Of a DNA stretch of 64,000 bases, positions 1 through 13,204 are shown in pieces. Both the position numbers and the translations under genes were made by a program. This DNA is from Triticum aestivum. Its lineage: Eukaryota > Streptophyta > Magnoliopsida > Poales > Poaceae. Numbering within the stretch: position 1 is the first letter of the stretch; every line of letters starts with the position of its first letter. The notes under the pieces were generated by a model, which saw only the letters and a list, made by a program, of their open reading frames with translations, did no database searches and was not told the DNA's origin. The stretch lies in contig NC_057812.1 of assembly GCF_018294505.1 (NCBI RefSeq), positions 58,073,012 through 58,137,011 on the forward strand, written 5' to 3'.

Positions 1-2183
1 CCTATTCCTAGTCTATTTCTTGTCCCCTACCCCAAGTCTCCTCTCCTCTCACCTATATAAATACCCCCACACCCCCCCTCTAAACCATCAAATCAAAAGC
101 CCTCTCCTCCCCAAGCCCCACACCACCCCGCGCCTCCCCAAGCCCCGCACCACCCCGCGCCCCTCACCACCGCCGCCGCCGCACCTTGCCCACGCCGCCG
201 CCGCCCTAGGCCGCCGTTCGCCGGAGCCCCTCGCCAAGGTTGCCCCGCGCCACATCTCTTTTTCTTCCTCGGTTCGGTTTTCTTATAAACCGTTCCGATT
301 CTTTTCTTCTCTTCTGATTCGTTTTCTTTCCGGTTCTTTTCTAACCGTTCCGGTTTCTAGATCGGTTTTTCGTTTCGGTCTTTTTCTCCGAAAACCCTAG
401 GTCGGTTTTCATTCTTCTTTCGGACCGTTCATCTCAACGAACGTGATCACCGATTTTTCCCCGGTTAACGACGCCCGTTCGTTTAATCGTTCTTCTTTTC
501 TTTTTGTCGGATTTATTCCGCGATCGTGATCTCAGATCCGATCTTCGTTCTAGTCTTTCTTCTCGCTCGTTTATCAGAATCAGGTGATTCAAGCGCCTGG
601 AGTTTCGTTGCGAAACCGCCGTTCCGTCTAATCAACTTGAACAAGTTTTTGCCCCGGTAAAAAAATTGAACTAGTTTCAACTTGCTAGAACCGAGTTGTT
701 TTCTTCCGCTGTTTGTTTTTCCGTCGTCTGTTCGGTTCTTTCTTTCTTTGCAACCGGAGTTCTTAAATTGAACTCTCTGGTTCGTTCTCTTGTTCGAGTT
801 TTACTTGTGCATTAGATGAGTACTTATTGTATGCTTGTTGTTTGTCTGCGATAGATCACCCGGATTGCGCCGCTTGTTACTTCGAAACCCTAGGTCTCGC
901 GGATCATCAGCAAGGCAAGTAACACTTTGATCATACCTTTTCTACAACCCAGTTTTATTGCATTAGATCAATCCTTTCACATTGCATGATTAGGATCTAA
1001 TTAAATTGTGGGATGGGAAGTAGATGAGGTAGTACCTATTACCTGTTTATTATCAAACCTTTGGGAGTTACTTCTACGTTTGCTTATTATGCCATGCTAT
1101 GCTAGTAGACGTGGATTGGGTGAGTGAAATCCATGACAGATGTGAGTTGATAATTTTAATGGTTTATCTAAGGTGGCAACTTAAACACACATCTGGGTGG
1201 ATTGAGGCACCTGATGTCTATCAGGACTTGCCTATTTTTTTCGGACCGCCACCCAGGCTCAAAGGGATCATAAGATCTTTCATGCTAGAAACTTCCGTGT
1301 GCAGCCACATGCTACTATGGGCTCTGGCATAGTTGACTAAGTTGTGCGAACTCTTACGGGGTGGACTAGCAGATGTAGGGGTTGCAGGTGGTACGGTCTA
1401 CCCCACAAGTAAGGTGCTAGCGCTTCTGAAAGACTATGTCTCGATCATCCGTTTCTCAAACACCATGTAGTGCGGGAAAACAAACGGAGGCGATCGAGTC
1501 ATGTGGGGAAAAGTGCGCAAACCTCTGCAGAGTGTACAAACTAATCATGATTAGCCGTGTCCCCGGTTATGGACAACTTGAGTATCTAGTACTTGAATAT
1601 CATTGTGAATCTCAACATGTTACTTCTAATTAATGTTGTTGGGTTTTAATTACTTTTAATTGGGATTGAGAATGCTGTCAACCATTCTCAATGTTTCACA
1701 ACCACCATGATAGTTAAATAAATTTATTCCTTTGCAGTAGGGAAAAACTGGCTTTACGCAAAAACTATAACCATAGAGCTTTCCACCAGCCATATATGCA
1801 TATAGTATAGCTGTTTCATTCCATTACTCTCTATGTGTTACTTTGCCAGCATATTCCATGTGCTGACCCGTATTCGGGCTGCAACTTCTTATGTTGCAGA
1901 CTTTTCAGACGACGAGTAAAGTGCTTTTAGGTCGTGGCCCTATACTCAGTGATGCCGTTGGAGTTGATGGTCCCATTTACCTTCCAAGTCTTCCGCTGTT
2001 TTCGACACTATATGGCCTTAAGCCATATTTATTGTAATAAGTCTCTCTGAGACAACGATGTAATAAGTGTGTGATTGCCACTCTGCTATAAATCCTTCGA
2101 TGTACTATGTGGTGTCAGCATTACTGATCCAGGGATGACACCTGAGCACAGAGATCAGACTGTTTGAGGTCTGGTCGCTACAC
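1..2183 (+). mobile_element. 3' part of a long Ty3/gypsy-type LTR, left end outside the window
   Basis: The first 2.2 kb has no sustained reading frame. It has the look of a long Triticeae gypsy LTR: a TATA box near base 54, a pyrimidine- and CG-rich leader (to about 900), then an AT-rich transcribed part. The end at 2174-2183 (ggtcgctaca) fits the usual 3' end of this LTR class, finishing in CA, and the sequence changes character after it. The 5' end (TG) and any target duplication are outside the window, so solo LTR and element-flanking LTR cannot be told apart. The family call is from memory of LTR style, not a search. Confidence 0.5.
53..62 (+). promoter_or_regulatory. TATA box of the LTR promoter
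   Basis: The sequence ctatataaat is followed by a C-rich leader. Its position inside an LTR fits the U3/R boundary where retrotransposon transcription would start. Confidence 0.4.
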
Positions 2184-3334
2184 ATAGCCTCTATGATATC
2201 TATGTTCATGGTGTTCATATCCTACTCATGCTGGTATCCAATGTTACTTATGCATAATGCATGTTCATGACCATTGTTGCTCTCTAGTTGGCCGCTTCTC
2301 AACCTATTTGCTAGCCTTCTCTTGTACTAAGTGGGAATTCTGCTTGTACATCCAAAACCTAAAACCCAAGTTATTCCAGATGAGTCCACCATACCTACCT
2401 ATATGCGGTATTACCCTGCCGTCCTAAGTAAATTTGCATGTGCCACCTCTAAAAACTTCAAATAAATATCCTTTTTGTGTGCCTGGATTGTTCATAGAGC
2501 GACATGAGGCAGTCGGCATCTTCCATGTTAAGCAGGTTATTCTCAGGTTGAGTGTTTATTCACTCGCCATTGCACAAGAAAGGGGCAGTAATAGGGATGC
2601 CCAGTCCCAAACTGTAAAAAGAATTGAGCTTACAAATAATCAAAAAAAAAACTCCTATGGACTAATAACCTTTACTTTATCCCTTGGGAACCGCCACTAG
2701 CGTGTTTAGCATCGGAGATATAGATAACTAACGGTCACAAAGTAAACAAGAAGGGTGCACCCCTCAAATTTTCACTTACCCCTGTTTTAAAAACTTGAGC
2801 TCTGGCACCTCTGCAAATCACTGATTCCCTCTGCAAAGGGGCTATCTATTTACTTTTATGTTGTGTCATCACATTCTCAAATAAGTGCCAGAACCTGAGA
2901 GCACTGCTGTCATGCTTATGCATTGTGTGTAGCTAATGTTGGGTGCATCATGACTGGATCTTTTCTACCATGAATTACAATGTTTAGTCACTGCTTGAAC
3001 TTTGGAGGTGCTCTGCATTTATGTTTTGCGGTCTTAGAAAGGGCTAGCGAGATACCACTATTGTCATATTATATCATGGTTGTTTTGACAACATGTTGTT
3101 GTTTGTGTTATCTTATTATTGCTCGCTAGCTGACTATGTCATTGATATGAGTTAATATAATTTTGAAGAGCTATTGTCGGCATGGTTAGTTATAATCTTG
3201 GCTTGAAACCTGGGTGCTGTTTAAGCTTATTTATGCAAACAAGAGCAAAAGAGTTCGTAAAAGTTCTTCTTTTTAACTTTCAGTTTATCAACTGAATTGC
3301 TCGAGGACAAGCAAATGTTTAAGCCTGGGGGAGT
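2184..3334 (+). mobile_element. Non-coding 3' internal region of a Ty3/gypsy element
   Basis: No long reading frame is present. The stretch ends directly on a polypurine tract and an LTR start, so it is the part of a gypsy element between pol and the 3' LTR. It is AT-rich with short A runs. The left limit is taken as the end of the unrelated LTR at 2183, which means the element is truncated there and pol is missing. Confidence 0.5.
3321..3334 (+). other. Polypurine tract of the gypsy element
   Basis: The sequence aagcctgggggagt lies immediately before the LTR start TGATATGTCTC. Polypurine tracts prime plus-strand synthesis and adjoin the 3' LTR, so this fixes the + orientation and marks the following LTR as the 3' copy. 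Confidence 0.65.
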
Positions 3335-4735
3335 TGATATGTCTCGGTCGTATCTACTTTGCCTAACGGTTTTCCTCTTGTTTTGGACTCTAATTTGTAT
3401 GATTTGAATGGAACTAACCCGGACTGACGCTGTTTTCAGCAGAACTACCACGGTGTTGTTTTTGTATAGAAATAGAAGTTCTCGGATTAGAACGAAACTT
3501 TGCGAGGAATTTTTATACAATAGAAGAGAATTTCTGGAGCCAAGAACCCCCGGAGGGGGGGCACCTGGGTGGGCACAACCAACCAGGGCACACCTGCCCC
3601 CAGGCGCGCCCAGGTGGGTTGTCCCCAGCTGGTGGCCCCGTAGACCCTGAAACCTATGCTATAAAATCCTATTTTTCTAGAAAAAATCAAAGAGGAAGAA
3701 TTATCTCGTTTCGTGATATGGAGCTGCCGTCGTCTCCTGTTCTTCATCGGGAGGCTAGATCTGGAGTCCGTTTGGGGCTCTGTAGAGGGTATCTTCCGTC
3801 TTCGTCATCACCAACCTCCTCCATCACCAATTCCAAGATGCTCTTCACCGGGATTGAGTAATTCCTTCGTAGGCTTGCTAGTCTGTGAGGAGTTGGATGG
3901 GATTCATCATGTAATCGAGTTAGTTTTGTTAGAGCTTGATCCCTAGTATCCACTATGTTCTGAGATTGATGTTGCTATGACTTTGCTATGCTTAATGCTT
4001 GTCACTTTGGGCCCGGGTGCCATGATTTCAGATCCGAACCGTTTATGTTATCACCATTATATCTATGTTCTAGATCCGATCTTGCAAGTTATAGTCACCT
4101 ACTACGTGTTAAGATCCGGCAACCCCAGAGTGACAATAGTCGGGACACTTCCCGGTGATGACCGTAGTTTGAGGAGTCCATGTATTCATCATATGTTAAT
4201 GCTTTGTTCTGATTCTCTATTAAAAGGAGGCCTTAATACCCCTTAGTTTCCAATAGGACCCCGCTGCCACGGGAGGGTAGGACAAAAGATGTCATGCAAG
4301 TTCTTTCGATAAGCACGCATGACTACTTACGGAATACATGCCTACAATATATTTATGAACTGGAGCTAGTGCCTTATCGCCTTAGGTTATGACTGTTATA
4401 TGATGAATATCATCCAACAAATTGCCGATCCAATGCCTACGATTTTCCTACATATTGATCTTGCTAAGTTACTACTGCTGTTGTTACTATCGTCAGTACT
4501 ACAGAACTATTGCTATCACTGTTACCGGTGCTATTGCTACTACTATCAAAACTATCATATTACTGTGCTACTGATCACTTTGCTGCAGATAATTAATCTC
4601 CAGGTGTGAGTGAATTGACAACTCAGTTGCTAATACTTACAAATATTCTTTGCCCCCCTTGTGTCGAATCTATAAATTTGGGTTGAATACTCTACCCTCG
4701 AAACTGTTGCAATCCCCTATACTTGTGGGTTATCA
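3335..4735 (+). mobile_element. Complete 3' LTR of a Ty3/gypsy element (1401 bp)
   Basis: The LTR begins TGATATGTCTC after the polypurine tract and ends TGTGGGTTATCA, so it has TG...CA ends. Inside are a GC-rich block (3540-3650) and a segment near 4110-4170 that I associate with wheat gypsy LTRs. The next base (4736) lies inside a transposase-like coding sequence, so the element inserted into, or recombined with, a Mutator-like unit. The 5' LTR is not in the window. Confidence 0.7.
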
Positions 4736-5396
4736 TGTACCATAAGGGAAATGTCCGATTCAGAACTGGAGGATTGAGACAAGGGGAGGAACTACTCTGT
4801 GACAGAAAACACAGATCTAGGAGAGTACTATTGCGAGTGCTGCAAGTACGAGAGGGACGAGATCATCTGCTGTCACATTCTTAGGGTTATGGACATGCTC
4901 GACGTGTGAAAGATGCCAAACAATCTCATATGACGACGATGGTGTTGGGATGCCGACAAGGTGCTAGGGCCACACACATCAAATGCAGTAATGGCAGTGC
5001 ATGAAGAAAGGCCAGAGGCAAGAATGGAGTCTGTGAGGCACATCATATTGACCCGCAACTATGCTGAACTAATAGATGACGCATGCAAAACAGATGAAAA
5101 GTCGAGAACCGCTGAAAAACATAGAAAAGCCCTGAAAAGAGAGCTCGATGACATCAACAAAAGGATGGATGAGGAGGCCTTACATAGGTTCCCATGTTCT
5201 TCTACTGCTCCAACGCCCACTGGCCCATCATCCGAAAACTCGGAAGTAGGGCCTGTTGCTTCGAACATGCAGATGCAGGCGAGGAACCCGCCACGCTCGG
5301 TCACAAAAGGTCGGCCAAAGGAGATCAGATTCAAATCAGGGTTAGAGATTCAAGCAAAACACAAAAAAGCAAAGAAAGGGGCTAGCAATCAGTAGG
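4736..5396 (+). pseudogene. C-terminal fragment of a FAR1/MURA-type (Mutator-like) transposase
   Basis: One reading frame from about 4770 to the stop at 5394-5396 gives a SWIM-type zinc finger, C-x-C then C-x-H (CECC...IICCH, about 4830-4880). Next comes a basic, coiled-coil-prone tail (about 5080-5180), and then a Ser/Pro/Lys-rich end. SWIM fingers followed by such tails are typical of FAR1/FHY3 proteins and Mutator-like transposases. In-frame TGA codons lie near 4909 and 4933. The N-terminal and catalytic parts are missing because the gypsy LTR abuts the coding sequence at 4735. It converges tail-to-tail with the Ulp1 pseudogene, so both may come from one Mutator-like element. A FAR1-related host gene is the alternative. 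Confidence 0.6.
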
Positions 5397-6369
5397 ATGA
5401 ATGTGTCATGTGCTTGATCTGTGGCTAAGTCATATTTTGTTGAATGTGTGACTGATACAACAACAAACTTTTTGTCATTATGCACTGAAAGTGTTAGCGA
5501 GTTGCCATCTAAACATGCATGTGTGACTGATACATGCATATTGGGATTGATGTTATGAAGTCAAAACATATTTGTGTTAAAAATATTTGCCATCATTGAA
5601 CTACTTTAGTTGCCATGTTACAACTACAATGTATGAAATGTAATACTGGTTGGTAAAATAATAGCCATGTAGTTGAAAATGCATTTGCCATGTGATGGCC
5701 ACATCAGTTGCCATGCATGAAGGAAAATCGGATGTCCTTGGAAAAAGAACAGAACAAGGATTTTAGAAACTTCATGCACACTGAGTGGTACGAAATGTAT
5801 AGGGAAGAAATTGCCATGACTGCACGCCTAAATTTGCCATGACTGCACGCCTAAATTTGCCATGAGCAAGTGGGTGGGAGTTGCCATGTGAAATGGAAAA
5901 CATCTTTATATTTCACAGAATTTGGGCATGCTAAGCTACTTGATCTTCTTGAAGAAGTAACCTCGACACCTATTGCATGTTCTAACACAAAATAATTTAC
6001 CAAAAATTTCAAAACAAAACGACACATCCAGAAACAAAACACGTATAAACAACCCTAGAAGGGGGTATGGAAACTTGAAATCACAAAAACACTCAAACTG
6101 CATAAAGAAAGACAATCAAAAAAGGAAAAAAACAAGCACTATATTAGCACAACACAATAGTATTTCGCACACTAGCTAGCAGATTCGGTCGCACACATAT
6201 ATTACATGACATAAAAGAGAAAAGCATGCAAGCCATCACTAAGAAAGTGCGGTTCTATGGATAAACACAAAACGTAGCACACCACAAGTGTGTTCGAGAG
6301 ACAGTATGTACCTTACATTCATACACCAAAAGAATGTAAGGTACGCATGGGGCATCGACCACCACGTGA
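5397..6369. other. Spacer between the convergent transposase and Ulp1 pseudogenes
   Basis: No coding capacity is visible. The motif TTGCCAT(G) recurs from about 5580 to 5890, including a direct repeat of about 25 bp at 5808-5860. The stretch probably holds the 3' flanks of both genes. Confidence 0.4.
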
Positions 6370-6962
6370 TCAACAGTACTTTTTGTTGGCAGCTTTGATG
6401 GAATCTTCAATGAATTCCCGCACACCGAGTCGCTGGTTGAACTCCAGGTTCGTCACCCATTCCCATGTCAAGATTTTCCTGAGCTCTTGCACGCTTGCAT
6501 CGGTGATGACGGGAACGTTGCGTCCTTTCCACTTTGCAAGGTACTCGAGCATGTAGTAGCCACAGTCCCGCCTACAACAAAAAGATAACAAAACTAATGA
6601 CACAAACAACAAAAAAACTTCCTTGGTTAAGATGAAGGAAACAAACAAGTTGTGCAACAAACATGCATTGGGTGAGGGAGAAGAAACTAGACTCACCTGT
6701 TGCCTTGTTTCGCCGTCTCAATGTATTTAGTTTTGAAGTGGCTGATCTGGACCTTTGAGGTTCCATATTGGCGATTCTAGGTTTCTTTGAGGTTTTGGAC
6801 GAAGAACTTAGGATGACTCTTGAGACCGGGATCCAATTATGAGCGCACGGAATTGAGCACCTCTATGCACTAATGCTTCAGGTTAAGGCTAACGGAGTAG
6901 AAGTGTCTGCACTTATCTGTCGGGTTCTGTGGAGCAAGCTCTTGGAACATCGAGAACATGAA
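6370..6962 (-). pseudogene. Ulp1-type catalytic exons
   Basis: The penultimate exon (6962-6711) carries the His segment (RHFYSVSLNLKH) followed by IEVLNS, where active Ulp1 peptidases normally have D in the L-D-S position. The last exon (6572-6370) starts RDCGYYMLEYL, containing the nucleophile Cys, and ends in YC-stop. The His and Cys residues are visible. The catalytic Asp is replaced by Asn (AAT, one G-to-A change from GAT), and three stop codons lie in the first exon. The enzyme encoded here could not be active. Confidence 0.65.
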
Positions 6963-8799
6963 CTGCAAACAGAAATCATAAACAAAAAAGAAAAAAATTG
7001 CCGTGCTATGAGTTGCCATGCGTTATGAGAAGGCGAAATAAATCATGGTCAAAAGATGTGAAAGTTGCCGCCATTGTTTTTATAGAAAAATTACACATTA
7101 TTATTTAAAAAGGTACTAATTGACATCACCCATTGCTCGATTGTCAAAAAATAACAACAAAATTGATTTACAAAAGTTTCCATGGAAAGATGAGTTAATC
7201 ATGAAGTGAATTTCATCAGTATAAAATTAGTTGCCATCAATGATTATATGAAGTTGCCATCTAGAACTACTAGTAGTTGCCATTGACACTTAACTAGATT
7301 TGCCGTCACATACAAACTAATAAATAAAATTCAATTGACCATGAAGTGATACATTTGCACACTTAAGTGATCATAGAGGCAACTTAAAAAACACAAGGCA
7401 ATTTCTAGGCCAACGCATGCACGACAAAAAATGGGATAAGCACTCCTGGAGTGTGAAAAATACTCACCTGATTTTTCAACATCAGCTTGAACTCGCCATG
7501 ATTCGCAAAACGTTTCTTTATTATCGGATGGTCCTAGTCACCACTCCATATCTTTGATGTCATAGAGTAGTCAAAGATCACCTTGTCAGGGGAAATGTCA
7601 ACGTGCTTGTTGATGTAGTCAATCCCGCATGCAACTACATTCTGTGACAACCTGCTTGCGGGACTCACAACATCTGCAAGATCTCCACCGTCAACATATG
7701 TAGCATCGCATTGGATGACCTTAGTTCTGTCCAAACATGAGATGTATGAAAAATGATATACATTGAAAGAAGCATGACTAAATAGAGGAAACCTAAAAAC
7801 ACTAGAACATGAAGGAATAAAATGAACAGGTGAGGACAGGGATGACAATACTTCCTAATTTCTTGACGTGTTTGCTATTCGACCTAGCATTTTCATAGCG
7901 CCTGATAATGTCATAGAAAATGCACTACTCCTTTGTAGCCCTAAATGTAGGCTCATATTCATCCTGCGCTGGCGGGTGAACTACTCTCGCATGCTTCACA
8001 GAACCAGGAGTTGCACTCATGACAACATCATCGAACCTTGCATCCTCTCGATCACATGAAATGGATTGGCCCTGATTGCCAGATGATTTCCTACTTAGGG
8101 CGTCCAGTTCAGCCTTATATAAAGCTTCGTCCATTGTGGGAGTAATCTCTTCGGGTGTTCCTGCAAAAACTCAGAAAAAGAAACATGTAAACTATGGAAA
8201 ACAGAAAAGCATGGACATGTGCACACAACAAAAAAGTAGAAATGATAAGTTGCCATCCAAAAAATGTTGTCAGAGAGTTTAACCTAAAAAAGCAACTGAA
8301 AAATGACATGCTGAATGAACAATGAAGCCATGGCACAAAATCAGTTGCCATGGATGGTCAACAGCAATTGCCATGTGCAACCGAGTATGGTTTTGCCATA
8401 TGCTAACAGAAGTAATTGCCATGAAACCTAGAAAGTACAGCTACCATGTTGGATGAATTGCATCTGCCATGGCATTTATAAATGTAATAACCATTGCATG
8501 TAAACACAGTTTGCCATCTAGTAACAAAACAAATTTCCATGAAACAAAATAAAACTCACATTATGTTTTGAAAGAATGAAAAAAGTGTCAGATAAAATTA
8601 CCTTGCACAATGGGCTCGACCAATGACACAGCTTTCCGGCCATCAACATTAGGTTGTGCCATCATAGCCACGTATCCTCCAGGAAAAGCGAAAGCAACCG
8701 GCATAGGGTCGATTGGTTGATCATTCTGGCTGCGATCCATCCCAAGAATGCAGCTGGGGTGTGTGAAAGCCATGGGGTGCCTCTCCTACGGCGGCTCAA

Positions 8800-9865
8800 C
8801 ACTACTAGGAAAAAGCCTAGTAGTAGCGCGGGTTAAAAGCTAGTAGTAGCGTGGGTTCCTGCGCTACTACTATGTCGCTACAGCTACCTAGTAGTAGTAG
8901 TGTGGCGCATCCCGTGCTACTAGTACATGTGTTAGTAGTAGCGCGGGTCCGACACGCGCTACCACTAACTATCTATAGCGCGTGACTGTGACCCGCGCTA
9001 CTACTATTAATTTCAAAACCCCCCAAAAAAAATCTCGACCCCGTCCGTGTTGTCAATGGTGTCAATGGTCCGATCCAGGTACGACAAGGGTCGCTGGAGG
9101 TGCGGACGGGCAGCGGAGACCAGATCCAGCGACGGCTATTGTAGAGGGACCAGATCCAGTGCAGAGGAGAGCAATACAACGGTGTGAGGGTCCTCTTCAC
9201 GGCCAAGGCAGAGAGCTCCTCGTTGTCCATGTCGACGACCTGCGCAGGCATGGGCATGGGAGTTGATTAAAATCGGAGGGACATGGAGAAGGAAAAAGAG
9301 AAACATGGAAGAAAGGAATGAGATGGAGGCGCATCGGGGCTCGTCGCCGGCGGTGAGGTGGTCTGACGTGGTGGCATGGAGAAGCGGGGAAGACCGGCAA
9401 GCTCTGGGATGCCGGCGGCGCGAGGCGGCCTCCCTCTTTTGGTGCCATGAGGAGGAGGCACGCGACGCGAGGAGGTGAACTCGTTGGGTGCCATGGAGTA
9501 GGAGGTGTGCAACACCATGGGAGAGCCTATGGAGAGAGGGGGAGAATGAGGGAGAGAGGAGGGATTCGACCGAGGATATGGGGACTTCACCTACCTTGTA
9601 CTTAGTAGTAGCAAGGGGTATAAAAGTGCGCTACTACTATCAACTTAGTAGTAGCGCGGGTTTATACCCCTCGCTACTACTATGGCATGTCCCCCAGGGC
9701 ACGGTAGATACCGCTTAGTAGTAGCAGGGTTGAAAACCCGCGCTACTACTATCAACTTAGTAGTAGCGAGGGGTAAAAACCCGCGCTACTAGTAAGTAGC
9801 AGTAGCGAGGGTTATAAACCCTCGCTACTAGTAAGCATCTGCCTATAAGCTTTTCCCTAGTAGTG
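8800..9865. mobile_element. Short non-autonomous CACTA element inside a Ulp1 exon (1066 bp)
   Basis: The ends are CACTACTAGGAAAAAGC and its near inverted complement GCTTTTCCCTAGTAGTG. Both ends carry many copies of a subterminal motif TAGTAGTAGCGCGGG in both orientations (8815-9000 and 9600-9840). The triplet caa is at 8797-8799 and recurs at 9867-9869, one base beyond the right end, so the target duplication is imperfect. No transposase is present. The GC-rich core (9030-9590) is not obviously transposon sequence and may be a captured fragment. The flanks together restore the reading frame of the surrounding Ulp1-gene exon. Confidence 0.8.
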
Positions 9866-12800
9866 GCAACCGGGTTGCTAATGAACTGTTTTGCAGCTTC
9901 AAGAGGAGACAGCTGCACAAACATGTTCGTGTCATCTCCTGCGGCAACCTATGGACTGGCGGTGGGACGGGAAGTGCTGTCAGGTATAAAGCTCACCGTC
10001 TTCTTGGCAATCTTCTTGTTTGGGCTGTACGGGATACTGAGATTCACAGGGAGCTTGGAGGTACACAGATCTATGTCAGGAGTCTTCTTAACCGTGTGCA
10101 ACACCGGATGCTGTGTACGTGCATCACCAATATCAGATAACTCCTTGGCAACTTCCACTATAGAATCTTTAACTATCACGGTTTCACCTGCTCTGCTTTG
10201 AGCAACCGGAGGGAAGAGCGTGGAAGCAGGCACAAAACCAGAATGATCGCTCCTAATGCCAAATTTCACTGCACTGGATGACGGTCCACCTGTCTTCCGG
10301 GGGCTACGCCTAGGTGGCAGGCCAGCCTGCACAATGGTTGATGGATCAACATGTCTCTTCGGTGCGGATGCAGCGACAATGGGGCCGAGAACAACAATGG
10401 TCGGAGCTGATACAACAGGTTCAGGTGCGCCGTCCGTTGCAGATGTGCGCCAATCTTCATTGCCTCTGTTCATCTCAGCTGCTTCCGCCTCGACACTAGC
10501 TGAACGGCTACGCGGAATGTCAATAGCAGCGCCCCCATAGATAGAAGGGTGGGCACAACCTCAATAGTCCTGGCAGATACCGACTCATCACTACCGGCCC
10601 TGTTGCTGCCATCACCTCCAATTATATTGTCAACACCTGTAGCAGGCGCGGATGGCGATTCAACTGCATCACAACTGACGACAATAGTGGACGGCACGCC
10701 AAAAGGTTTGGCAACAGGAGGAACAACAACCTCTACGTCATGAGCAGACGTCGCCAGCTTGGAGTTTATGCGTTCCAGTGGATCTTTCGTCTGCGTCTTG
10801 GCAGCATGTTTCGCAGTCTTTTGACGTTCCTGCAATGAAAAAAACGACTATCAAACAACATATAAAGGAAAAATGTACAAAACTAAATACCAGTTGCCAT
10901 GTATGGTAGACAACATACATAATATCAAATGAAAAAGAATAATGGTTTCCATTTGCGATGAACATAATTTTGGAATTAGTCGGGTGGAAAAAAAGTTGCA
11001 AAAGATTATCAAATTTAATTTGCCATCCAGAATGGACTTAATTTGCCATGAGCATTGATCTAAATTTGCCATGTAGAATGGACTAGATTTGCCATGAGCA
11101 TCAAACTAAACTTGTCATCTATGATGGACTAAGAATTGGCATGAGCATCTAGGATAATTTGCCATGTTGGATATTTTTTTTGCCATGGGCAACTATCATA
11201 ATTTGCCATGACAGTCAAGCATGATTTTCCATCTATGGTAAACATACCTCCTGGACTGATTCCTCAAGTCCTCAAGCACAACAGGAGCGACAGGCGGAGA
11301 CGTACATGTCGACGTGATGCCAGCCTCGGAGGGCATGGATTCCTTCAGCTGAGCAGAAGCACGTAAGGGTGTGCCATGAGCTTTCTTTTTCTTTGACTGA
11401 CCACCGGTTGTCACCTCACTGGCCACCAAAAAATATTTGTGAAAACAGGAAAAATAGTCAGGCCCTACAAAAGAAAATAAGTTGAAAAACTCCGTACTGC
11501 AAACAAAAAACATGGCAAAATGACAAAAAGGAGCAAACCTCCGTCTGGCAGCAACGGGATCAGTTCGAAGCCTCTTGGCAGCATGAGGCTGAGCTTCGTC
11601 CTCTGGCGCCCTCCCCCTCTTTGTAGGTAAATCACCTTCTTCATTAACTACGGCCGAGGCATCTCCTCCAGCAGGTGGTGGCACAAATAGTGGAGCCTTC
11701 CCACGGGGTACTCCATCCCGAATATCCAGAGAAACAACGTGGATAGTATCATCGTCAACATTCTCCATGTGATCCTCTCCATCCAAGTCAGTACTGGCAG
11801 CAGGAATCTCTTGAGGACTGTCGTGCACATTCTCCATGCCATCAACATCAAAATCAGTGTCTTGCGAGCCAGGGGTTCTTGAGAACTGTTATAATCATAA
11901 CGTCCACGGCAACCAGTAGGTCGATTCGTGTGTTCTCCAATGAAAGAAGTAAATTGCCTGGCAACTGCTTAGCCGCCACGACCATGTAGTCCTATCCATC
12001 CCGCCACAAGTTGCCCTAGCAAATTGGTCATGCCAGATGCAAACTGACCAACCAGGTTCTCGACAGGAGGACTAGCCTGGTCACACCAAGACAAAAAACA
12101 CAAAAAACCGTCACAAAAGAGAAATCACGAAAAGTGTTGATAACAAGGGAAGACACAAGTACACAACATCCTCTTAGACTACCTGAGCGGTGCATGGCGG
12201 AGCAGCGTGGACGTCCATACATTTGCTGAAATTATGAGGCCCACCAAAGACATTGTAGTCTATAGCGTGCTTTGCCACTAGCTGCACAACAATGAGTAGG
12301 AAGAAAGACATTCGTCAGAGATCAAGAACGTATAAAAAATGCATATCACACATGATCAAAATATGATTTGCCATGTAGGAAGGGAACTATTTTCCATCCA
12401 CACTAAAATTTAGTTGCCATGTGCAATGAAAATGAAAAATGCCATCAACTACGTTTGCCATTTAGAAACAACTACAATTTCCATCACTGTATTAAAAAGT
12501 ACCCCCTCCTTATCCCAAAGAAATTGAAAAAAAGAAAAAAAACTAACCTGGAGTTTCCCAAACTTTGAATCAAAAATCCGGTCTGCAGTAAGCACAACCT
12601 TCGCAGCTTCATAGGACCAGGCAGAAATTGCAAACTTGTGTGGAGGAGGCGGACCTCCAATATCTTCAGGAAAATTGACGTTCGAAATATCAAGTCTGTT
12701 AACATACATAAGATGCAAAACACATATAAAAAGACGGTGAAAACTTAAATGGTAAGTATTCATGCCTAGAGGGGTTGGAGATGCAATTATTTGGCAAAAC

Positions 12801-13204
12801 AAACATTCAATTAAATGGGTTGCGCCACATTCCGTGACGGCAAAATCTGAACTGGAGTTAGCTACTGTTGCCGTGAACTAATATTTAGAGTTGCCATGTG
12901 ATGTGAATTACAGTTTCCATGTCTACTAAATGGAGTTGCCATGCAGGGTCAATTGTAGTTCCCATGTGCTTCTGACTAAGATTGCCATGCACTATGAACT
13001 ATAGTTGCCATGTGCTACTAATGGAGTTGCCATGTATGAAAATACAGTTGCCTAGTGATGCAACTACATCAGCCGCATAAAAAGCTATTAAAGGTACGGT
13101 GCCAGAATGAAATGAACCATCACATCACACTGACAATGCTAAACATAATAAAACCTAATAAAACATGTGGGATAAAAAAGAATCACCATCACATGCAACC
13201 GACA

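Noticed and set aside
20..400. 126-codon open frame at the window start
   Set aside because: Pro/Ser/Arg-rich composition from a pyrimidine-rich LTR leader; no domain, and it lies inside an LTR.
8982..9590. Open frames on both strands within the mini-CACTA core
   Set aside because: GC-rich core with antisense frames of equal length; no recognisable protein, though capture of a gene fragment remains possible.
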